Shown here one piece after another: positions 52,001 to 62,700 of a stretch of 64,000 bases of DNA (its first letter is position 1; each line of letters starts with the position of its first letter). The notes beneath the pieces are model-generated. The model worked only from the letters and a program-made list of their open reading frames with translations, was not told the DNA's origin and searched no databases. The stretch comes from Auanema rhodensis. Its lineage: Eukaryota; Nematoda; Chromadorea; Rhabditida; Rhabditidae. The stretch lies in assembly GCA_964057225.1 (NCBI GenBank), contig OZ059898.1, positions 18,887,267 to 18,951,266 on the forward strand, in the 5' to 3' direction. A program made the translations under genes and the position numbers.

Positions 52001-54143
52001 TAAAAACAAATTTTTATTGATATTGGTGCATGGTAACCATGACTTTGAAATTTACGTGAACTTTAATTTATGCTAATTAAGTGTACACGTGATGTGCACT
52101 TGGTATGTAACTCGCTTCACAAGAAAGATAAAGAGATGCGGTTTTCAAAATTAGATTCCCCATGTCCATATTAGTCCAAAAACAAATTTTTATTGATATT
52201 GGTGCATGGCAACCATGACTTTAAAATTTACGTGTACTTTAATTTATGCTAATTAAGTGTACACATGATGTGCACTTGGTATGTAACTCGCTTCACGAGA
52301 AAGATAAAAAGGTGCGGTTTTCAAATTTAGATTTCGCGTGTCCATATTAGTCTAAAAACAAATTTTTATTGATATTGGTGCATGGTAACCATGACTTTGA
52401 AATTTACGTGAACTTTAATTTATGCTAATTAAGTGTACACGTGATGTGCTTTTGGTATGTAACTCGCTTCACGTGAAAGATAAAGAGATGCGGTTTTCAA
52501 AATTAGATTCCCCATGTCCATGTTAGTCCAAAAACAAATTTTTATTGATATTGGTGCATGGCAACCATGACTTTAAAATTTACGTGTACTTTAATTTATG
52601 CTAATTAAGTGTACACATGATGTGCACTTGGTATGTAACTCGCTTCACGAGAAAGATAAAAAGGTGCGGTTTTCAAATTTAGATTTCGCGTGTCCATATT
52701 AGTCTAAAAACAAATTTTTATTGATATTGGTGCATGGCAACCATGACTTTAAAATTTACGTGTACTTTAATTTATGCTAATTAAGTGTACACATGATGTG
52801 CACTTGGTATGTAACTCGCTTCACAAGAAAGATAAAGAGATGCGGTTTTCAAAATTAGATTCCTCATGCCCATATTAGTCTAAAAACAAATTTTTATTGA
52901 TATTGGTGCATGGTAACCATGACTTTGAAATTTACGTGAACTTTAATTTATGCTAATTAAGTGTACACGTGATGTGCACTTGGTATGTAACTCGCTTCAC
53001 AAGAAAGATAAAGAGATGCGGTTTTCAAAATTAGATTCCTCATGCCCATATTAGTCTAAAAACAAATTTTTATTGATATTGGTGCATGGCAACCATGACT
53101 TTAAAATTTACGTGTACTTTAATTTATGCTAATTAAGTGTACACATGATGTGCACTTGGTATGTAACTCGCTTCACGTGAAAGATAAAGTGATGCGGTTT
53201 TCAAAATTAGATTCCGCATGTCCATATTAGTCTAAAAACAAATTTTTATTGATATTGGTGCATGGCAACCATGACTTTAAAATTTACGTGTACTTTAATT
53301 TATGCTAATTAAGTGTACACATGATGTGCACTTGGTATGTAACTCGCTTCACGTCAAAGATAAAGAGATGGGGTTTTCAAAATTAGATTCCCCATGTCCA
53401 TATTAGTCTAAAAACAAATTTTTATTAATATTGGTGCATGGTAACCATGACTTTGAAATTTACGTGAACTTTAATTTATGCTTATTAAGTGTACACGTGA
53501 TGTGCACTTGGTATGTAACTCGCTTCACGTGAAAGATAAATGGATGCGGTTTTCAAAATTAGATTCCCCATGCCCATATTAGTCTAAAAACAAATTTTTA
53601 TTGATATTGGTGCATGGCAACCATGACTTTAAAATTTACGTGTACTTTAATTTATGCTAATTAAGTGTACACATGATGTGCACTTGGTATGTAACTCGCT
53701 TCACGTCAAAGATAAAGAGATGCGGTTTTCAAAATTAGATTCTCCATGTCCATATTAGTCTAAAAACAAATTTTTATTAATATTGGTGCATGGTAACCAT
53801 GACTTTGAAATTTACGTGAACTTTAATTTATGCTTATTAAGTGTACACGTGATGTGCACTTGGTATGTAACTCGCTTCACGTGAAAGATAAAGGGATGCG
53901 ATTTTCAAAATTAGATTCCCCATGTCCATATTAGTCTTAAAACAAATTATTATTGATATTGGTGCATGGTAACCATGACTTTAAAATCAACGTGAACTTT
54001 AATTTATGCTAATTAAGTGTACACATGATGTGCACTTGGTATGTAACTCGCTTCACGTCAAAGATAAACAGATGCGGTTTTCAAAATTAGATTCCCCATG
54101 TCCATATTAGTCTAAAAACAAATTTTTATTGATATTGGTGCAT
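48090..54143. repeat. Spaced duplication with 4048 bp (23-monomer) offset
   Basis: About 48090-50095 recurs at about 52138-54143. Markers at 4048 bp are gtgatgtgctttt (48393/52441) and tggggttttc (49321/53369), followed by the catgccc, attctcc, gcgattttc and aaatcaacg monomers in the same order. The left ends differ at aagtcgc versus cacaag. The right ends differ where the second copy switches to ggcaacc and gtgtac. The first copy overlaps the end of the 9/12/12/10 HOR, so the duplication is younger than that HOR. Confidence 0.8.
50507..52090. repeat. 1584 bp (9-monomer) unit, copy 1
   Basis: The order is aagtcgc with agtccaaaa/C; E with aaaaaggtg; agtccaaaa/C; E/C; E; ccgcatg; cacaag catgccc/C; aagtgatg with attattattg and aaatcaacg; then cgtcaaag acagatg cctcatg. 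The same order occurs at 55435 and 57019. This copy differs in having cgtcaaag acagatg in its third monomer, gatgagg in its sixth and catgtg in its eighth. Confidence 0.8.
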
Positions 54144-54660
54144 GGCAACCATGACTTTAAAATTTACGTGTACTTTAATTTATGCTAATTAAGTGTACAC
54201 ATGATGTGCACTTGGTATGTAACTCGCTTCACGTCAAAGATAAAGAGATGCGGTTTTCAAAATTAGATTCTCCATGTCCATATTAGTCTAAAAACAAATT
54301 TTTATTAATATTGGTGCATGGTAACCATGACTTTGAAATTTACGTGAACTTTAATTTATGCTTATTAAGTGTACACGTGATGTGCACTTGGTATGTAACT
54401 CGCTTCACGTGAAAGATAAAGGGATGCGATTTTCAAAATTAGATTCCCCATGTCCATATTAGTCTAAAAACAAATTATTATTGATATTGGTGCATGGTAA
54501 CCATGACTTTAAAATCAACGTGAACTTTAATTTATGCTAATTAAGTGTACACATGATGTGCACTTGGTATGTAACTCGCTTCACGTCAAAGATAAACAGA
54601 TGCGGTTTTCAAAATTAGATTCCCCATGTCCATATTAGTCTAAAAACAAATTTTTATTGA
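53600..54660. repeat. 528 bp (3-monomer) tandem duplication
   Basis: The run of catgccc/C or C, cgtcaaag attctcc with ttattaat and gcttatt, then aagggatgcgatt with aaatcaacg, is present twice. The gcgattttc marker is at 53898 and 54426, exactly 528 bp apart. The first copy alone has agtcttaaaac. The duplication lies at the right edge of the 4048 bp-offset copy, where that copy diverges from its partner. Confidence 0.8.
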
Positions 54661-55434
54661 TATTGGTGCATGGTAACCATGACTTTGAAATTTACGTGAA
54701 CTTTAATTTATGCTAATCAAGTGTACACATGATGTGCACTTGGTATGTAACTCGCTTCACGTGAAAGATAAAGAGATGCGGTTTTCAAAATTAGATTCCG
54801 CATGTCCATATTAGTCTAAAAACAAATTTTTATTGATATTGGTGCATGGTAACCATGACTTTGAAATTTACGTGAACTTTAATTTATGCTAATTAAGTGT
54901 ACACGTGATGTGCACTTGGAATGTAACTCGCTTCACGTGAAAGATAAAGAGATGCGGTTTTCAAAATTAGATTCCCCATGTCCATATCAGTCTAAAAACA
55001 AATTTTTATTGATATTGGTGCATGGCAACCATGACTTTGAAATTTACGTGAACTTTAATTTATGCTAATTAAGTGTACACGTGATGTGCACTTGGTATGT
55101 AACTTGCTTCACGTGAAAGATGAAGAGATGCGGTTTTCAAAAATAGATTCCCCATGTCCATATTAGTCTAAAAACAAATTTTTATTGATATTGGTGCATG
55201 GTAACCATGACTTTGAAATTTACGTGAACTTTAATTTATGCTAATTAAGTGTACACGTGATGTGCACTTGGTATGTAACTCGCTTCACGTGAAAGATAAA
55301 GAGATGCGGTTTTCAAAATTAGATTCCCCATGTCCATATTAGTCTAAAAACAAATTCTTATTGATATTGGTGCATGGTAACCATGACTTTGAAATTTACG
55401 TGAACTTTAATTTATGCTAATTAAGTGTACACGT
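54661..55434. repeat. Common-type monomers between duplicated blocks
   Basis: These are mostly common-type and ccgcatg monomers. The copy near 54907 has ccatatcag, which removes the usual in-frame TAG and leaves a chance 183 bp open frame at 54886-55068. No other content is seen. Confidence 0.75.
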
Positions 55435-58400
55435 GATGTGCACTTGGTATGTAAGTCGCTTCACGTGAAAGATAAAGAGATGCGGTTTTCAAAATTAGAT
55501 TCCCCATGTCCATATTAGTCCAAAAACAAATTTTTATTGATATTGGTGCATGGCAACCATGACTTTAAAATTTACGTGTACTTTAATTTATGCTAATTAA
55601 GTGTACACATGATGTGCACTTGGTATGTAACTCGCTTCACGAGAAAGATAAAAAGGTGCGGTTTTCAAATTTAGATTTCGCGTGTCCAAATTAGTCTAAA
55701 AACAAATTTTTATTGATATTGGTGCATGGTAACCATGACTTTGAAATTTACGTGAACTTTAATTTATGCTAATTAAGTGTACACGTGATGTGCACTTGGT
55801 ATGTAACTCGCTTCACGTGAAAGATAAAGAGATGCGGTTTTCAAAATTAGATTCCCCATGTCCATATTAGTCCAAAAACAAATTTTTATTGATATTGGTG
55901 CATGGCAACCATGACTTTAAAATTTACGTGTACTTTAATTTATGCTAATTAAGTGTACACATGATGTGCACTTGGTATGTAACTCGCTTCACGAGAAAGA
56001 TAAAAAGGTGCGGTTTTCAAATTTAGATTTCGCGTGTCCATATTAGTCTAAAAACAAATTTTTATTGATATTGGTGCATGGCAACCATGACTTTAAAATT
56101 TACGTGTACTTTAATTTATGCTAATTAAGTGTACACATGATGTGCACTTGGTATGTAACTCGCTTCACGAGAAAGATAAAAAGGTGCGGTTTTCAAATTT
56201 AGATTTCGCGTGTCCATATTAGTCTAAAAACAAATTTTTATTGATATTGGTGCATGGTAACCATGACTTTGAAATTTACGTGAACTTTAATTTATGCTAA
56301 TTAAGTGTACACGTGATGTGCACTTGGTATGTAACTCGCTTCACGTGAAAGATAAAGAGATGCGGTTTTCAAAATTAGATTCCGCATGTCCATATTAGTC
56401 TAAAAACAAATTTTTATTGATATTGGTGCATGGTAACCATGACTTTGAAATTTACGTGAACTTTAATTTATGCTAATTAAGTGTACACGTGATGTGCACT
56501 TGGTATGTAACTCGCTTCACAAGAAAGATAAAGAGATACGGTTTTCAAAATTAGATTCCTCATGCCCATATTAGTCTAAAAACAAATTTTTATTGATATT
56601 GGTGCATGGCAACCATGACTTTAAAATTTACGTGTACTTTAATTTATGCTAATTAAGTGTACACATGATGTGCACTTGGTATGTAACTCGCTTCACGTGA
56701 AAGATAAAGTGATGCGGTTTTCAAAATTAGATTCTCCATGTCCATATTAGTCTAAAAACAAATTATTATTGATATTGGTGCATGGTAACCATGACTTTAA
56801 AATCAACGTGAACTTTAATTTATGCTAATTAAGTGTACACATGATGTGCACTTGGTATGTAACTCGCTTCACGTCAAAGATAAACAGATGCGGTTTTCAA
56901 AATTAGATTCCTCATGTCCATATTAGTCTAAAAACAAATTTTTATTGATATTGGTGCATGGTAACCATGACTTTGAAATTTACGTGAACTTTAATTTATG
57001 CTAATTAAGTGTACACGTGATGTGCACTTGGTATGTAAGTCGCTTCACGTGAAAGATAAAGAGATGCGGTTTTCAAAATTAGATTCCCCATGTCCATATT
57101 AGTCCAAAAACAAATTTTTATTGATATTGGTGCATGGCAACCATGACTTTAAAATTTACGTGTACTTTAATTTATGCTAATTAAGTGTACACATGATGTG
57201 CACTTGGTATGTAACTCGCTTCACGAGAAAGATAAAAAGGTGCGGTTTTCAAATTTAGATTTCGCGTGTCCATATTAGTCTAAAAACAAATTTTTATTGA
57301 TATTGGTGCATGGTAACCATGACTTTGAAATTTACGTGAACTTTAATTTATGCTAATTAAGTGTACACGTGATGTGCACTTGGTATGTAACTCGCTTCAC
57401 GTGAAAGATAAAGAGATGCGGTTTTCAAAATTAGATTCCCCATGTCCATATTAGTCCAAAAACAAATTTTTATTGATATTGGTGCATGGCAACCATGACT
57501 TTAAAATTTACGTGTACTTTAATTTATGCTAATTAAGTGTACACATGATGTGCACTTGGTATGTAACTCGCTTCACGAGAAAGATAAAAAGGTGCGGTTT
57601 TCAAATTTAGATTTCGCGTGTCCATATTAGTCTAAAAACAAATTTTTATTGATATTGGTGCATGGCAACCATGACTTTAAAATTTACGTGTACTTTAATT
57701 TATGCTAATTAAGTGTACACATGATGTGCACTTGGTATGTAACTCGCTTCACGAGAAAGATAAAAAGGTGCGGTTTTCAAATTTAGATTTCGCGTGTCCA
57801 TATTAGTCTAAAAACAAATTTTTATTGATATTGGTGCATGGTAACCATGACTTTGAAATTTACGTGAACTTTAATTTATGCTAATTAAGTGTACACGTGA
57901 TGTGCACTTGGTATGTAACTCGCTTCACGTGAAAGATAAAGAGATGCGGTTTTCAAAATTAGATTCCGCATGTCCATATTAGTCTAAAAACAAATTTTTA
58001 TTGATATTGGTGCATGGTAACCATGACTTTGAAATTTACGTGAACTTTAATTTATGCTAATTAAGTGTACACGTGATGTGCACTTGGTATGTAACTCGCT
58101 TCACAAGAAAGATAAAGAGATACGGTTTTCAAAATTAGATTCCTCATGCCCATATTAGTCTAAAAACAAATTTTTATTGATATTGGTGCATGGCAACCAT
58201 GACTTTAAAATTTACGTGTACTTTAATTTATGCTAATTAAGTGTACACATGATGTGCACTTGGTATGTAACTCGCTTCACGTGAAAGATAAAGTGATGCG
58301 GTTTTCAAAATTAGATTCTCCATGTCCATATTAGTCTAAAAACAAATTATTATTGATATTGGTGCATGGTAACCATGACTTTAAAATCAACGTGAACTTT

Positions 58401-58602
58401 AATTTATGCTAATTAAGTGTACACATGATGTGCACTTGGTATGTAACTCGCTTCACGTCAAAGATAAACAGATGCGGTTTTCAAAATTAGATTCCTCATG
58501 TCCATATTAGTCTAAAAACAAATTTTTATTGATATTGGTGCATGGTAACCATGACTTTGAAATTTACGTGAACTTTAATTTATGCTAATTAAGTGTACAC
58601 AT
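55435..58602. repeat. 1584 bp (9-monomer) HOR, two tandem units
   Basis: Units 55435-57018 and 57019-58602 have the same nine monomers in the same order as the copy at 50507-52090. They share a private gatacgg in the seventh monomer (56535 and 58119, 1584 bp apart), which the 50507 copy lacks. The tandem pair is therefore younger than the split from the 50507 copy. The second monomer of the first unit has gtccaaatt, a further private change. Confidence 0.86.
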
Positions 58603-59702
58603 GATGTGCACTTGGTATGTAACTCGCTTCACGTGAAAGATAAAGAGATGCGGTTTTCAAAATTAGATTCCGCATGTCCATATTAGTCTAAAAACAAATT
58701 TTTATTGATATTGGTGCATGGTAACCATGACTTTGAAATTTACGTGAACTTTAATTTATGCTAATTAAGTGTACACGTGATGTGCACTTGGTATGTAACT
58801 CGCTTCACGTGAAAGATAAAGAGATGCGGTTTTCAAAATTAGATTCCCCATGTCCATATTAGTCTAAAAACAAATTTTTATTGATATTGGTGCATGGCAA
58901 CCATGACTTTAAAATTTACGTGTACTTTAATTTATGCTAATTAAGTGTACACATGATGTGCACTTGGTATGTAACTCGCTTCACGAGAAAGATAAAAAGG
59001 TGCGGTTTTCAAATTTAGATTTCGCGTGTCCATATTAGTCTAAAAACAAATTTTTATTGATATTGGTGCATGGTAACCATGACTTTGAAATTTACGTGAA
59101 CTTTAATTTATGCTTATTAAGTGTACACGTGATGTGCACTTGGTATGTAACTCGCTTCACGTGAAAGATAAAGGGATGCGATTTTCAAAATTAGATTCCC
59201 CATGTCCATATTAGTCTAAAAACAAATTATTATTGATATTGGTGCATGGTAACCATGACTTTAAAATCAACGTGAACTTTAATTTATGCTAATTAAGTGT
59301 ACACATGATGTGCACTTGGTATGTAACTCGCTTCACGTCAAAGATAAACAGATGCGGTTTTCAAAATTAGATTCCCCATGTCCATATTAGTCTAAAAACA
59401 AATTTTTATTGATATTGGTGCATGGTAACCATGACTTTGAAATTTACGTGAACTTTAATTTATGCTAATTAAGTGTACACATGATGTGCACTTGGTATGT
59501 AACTCGCTTCACGTGAAAGATAAAGAGATGCGGTTTTCAAAATTAGATTCCGCATGTCCATATTAGTCTAAAAACAAATTATTATTGATATTGGTGCATG
59601 GTAACCATGACTTTAAAATCAACGTGAACTTTAATTTATGCTAATTAAGTGTACACATGATGTGCACTTGGTATGTAACTCGCTTCACGTCAAAGATAAA
59701 CA
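58603..59702. repeat. Mixed monomers with aaatcaacg class before the subfamily switch
   Basis: There are ccgcatg, C, E, gcgattttc/attattattg/aaatcaacg and cgtcaaag acagatg monomers. The aaatcaacg class occurs twice here (near 59270 and 59620). The last monomer starts at 59659 with TTAAGTG-family markers and changes subfamily within itself. Confidence 0.78.
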
Positions 59703-62700
59703 GATGCGGTTTTCAAAATTAGATTCCCCATGTCCATATTAGTCTAAAAACAAATTTTTATTGATATTGGTTCATGGTAACCATGTCTTTGAAATTTACG
59801 TGAACTTTAATTCATGCTAATTAAATGTACACGTGATGTGCACTTGGTATGTAACTCGCTTCACGTGGAAGATAAAGAGATGCGGTTGCAAAATTAGATT
59901 CCCCATGTCCATATTAGTCTAAAAACAAATTTTTATTGATATTGGTTCATGGTAACCATGACTTTGAAATTTACGTGAACTTTAATTTATGCTAATTAAA
60001 TGTACACGTGATGGGGACTTGGTATGTAACTCGCTTCACGTGAAAGAAAAAGAGATGCGGTTTCCAAAATTAGATTCCCCATGTCCATATTAGTCTCAAA
60101 ACAAATTTTTATTGATATTGGTTCATGGTAACCATGTCTTTGAAATTTACGTGAACTTTAATTTATGCTAATTAAATGTACACGTGATGTGCACTTGGTA
60201 TGTAACTCGCTTCACGTGAAAGATAAAGAGATGAGGTTTTCAAAATTAGATTCCCCATGTCCATATTAGTCTAAAAACAAATTTTTATTGATATTGGTGC
60301 ATGGTAACCATGACTTTGAAATTTACGTGAACTTTAATTTATGCTAATTAAATGTACACGTGATGTGCACTTGGTATGTAACTCGCTTCACGTGAAAGAT
60401 AAAGAGATGCGGTTTTCAAAATTAGATTCCGCATGTCCATATTAGTCTAAAAACAAATTTTTATTGATATTGGTTCATGGTAACCATGACTTTGAAATTT
60501 ACGTGAACTTTAATTTATGCTAATTAAATGTACACGTGATGTGCACTTGGTATGTAACTCGCTTCACGTGAAAGATAAAGAGATGCGGTTTTCAAAATTA
60601 GATTCCGCATGTCCATATTAGTCTAAAAACAAATTTTTATTGATATTGGTGCATGGTAACCATGACTTTGAAATTTACGTGAACTTTAATTTATGCTAAT
60701 TAAATGTACACGTGATGTGCACTTGGTATGTAACTCGCTTCACGTGAAAGATAAAGAGATGCGGTTTTCAAAATTAGATTCCCCATGTCCATATTAGTCT
60801 AAAAACAAATTTTTATTGATATTGGTGCATGGTAACCATGACTTTGAAATTTACGTGAACTTTAATTTATGCTAATTAAATGTACACGTGATGTGCACTT
60901 GGTATGTAACTCGCTTCACGTGAAAGATAAAGAGATGAGGTTTTCAAAATTAGATTCCCCATGTCCATATCAGTCTAAAAACAAATTTTTATTGATATTG
61001 GTTCATGGTAACCATGTCTTTGAAATTTACGTGAACTTTAATTCATGCTAATTAAATGTACACGTGATGTGCACTTGGTATGTAACTCGCTTCACGTGAA
61101 AGATAAAGAGATGTGGTTGCAAAATTAGATTCCCCATGTCCATATTAGTCTAAAAACAAATTTTTATTGATATTGGTTCATGGTAACCATGACTTTGAAA
61201 TTTACGTGAACTTTAATTTATGCTAATTAAATGTACACGTGATGTGCACTTGGTATGTAACTCGCTTCACGTGAAAGATAAAGAGATGCGGTTTTCAAAA
61301 TTAGATTCCCCATGTCCATATTAGTCTCAAAACAAATTTTTATTGATATTGGTGCATGGTAACCATGACTTTGAAATTTACGTGAACTTTAATTTATGCT
61401 AATTAAATGTACACGTGATGTGCACTTGGTATGTAACTCGCTTCACGTGAAAGATAAAGAGATGCGGTTTTCAAAATTAGATTCCCCATGTCCATATTAG
61501 TCTAAAAACAAATTTTTATTGATATTGGTTCATGGTAACCATGACTTTGAAATTTACGTGAACTTTAATTTATGCTAATTAAATGTACACGTGATGTGCA
61601 CTTGGTATGGAACTCGCTTCACGTGAAAGATAAAGAGATGCGGTTTTCAAAATTAGATTCCCCATGTCCATATCAGTCTAAAAACAGATCTTTATTGATA
61701 TTGGTTCATGGTAACCATGACTTTGAAATTTACGTGAATTTTAATTTATGCTAATTAAATGTACACGTGATGTGCACTTGATATGTAACTCGCTTCACGT
61801 GAAAGATAAAGAGATGCGGTTTTCGAAATTAGATTCCTCATGTCCATATCAGTCTAAAAACAGATCTTTATTGATATTGGTTCATGGTAACCATGACTTT
61901 GAAATTTACGTGAACTTTAATTTATGCTAATTAAATGTACACGTAATGTGCACTTGGTATGTAACTCGCTTCACGTGAAAAATAAAGAGATGCGGTTTTC
62001 AAAATTAGATTCCCCATGTCCATATTAGTCTAAAAACAGATTTTTATTGATATTGGTTCATGGTAACCATGTCTTTGAAATTTACGTGAACTTTAATTCA
62101 TGCTAATTAAATGTACACGTGATGTGCACTTGGTATGTAACTCGCTTCACGTGAAAGATAAAGAGATGTGGTTGCAAAATTAGATTCCCCATGTCCATAT
62201 TAGTCTAAAAACAAATTTTTATTGATATTGGTTCATGGTAACCATGACTTTGAAATTTACGTGAACTTTAATTTATGCTAATTAAATGTACACGTGATGT
62301 GCACTTGGTATGTAACTCGCTTCACGTGAAAGATAAAGAGATGCGGTTTTCAAAATTAGATTCCCCATGTCCATATTAGTCTCAAAACAAATTTTTATTG
62401 ATATTGGTTCATGGTAACCATGTCTTTGAAATTTACGTGAACTTTAATTTATGCTAATTAAATGTACACGTGATGTGCACTTGGTATGTAACTCGCTTCA
62501 CGTGAAAGATAAAGAGATGCGGTGTTCAAAATTAGATTCCCCATGTCCATATTAGTCGAAAAACAAATTTTTATTGATATTGGTGCATGGTAACCATGAC
62601 TTTGAAATTTACGTGAACTTTAATTTATGCTAATTAAATGTACACGTGATGTGCACTTGGTATGTAACTCGCTTCACGTGAAAGATAAAGAGATGCGGTT

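Noticed and set aside
54886-55068. 183 bp open frame
   Set aside because: Same satellite frame opened by tatcag. It is a by-product of the repeat.
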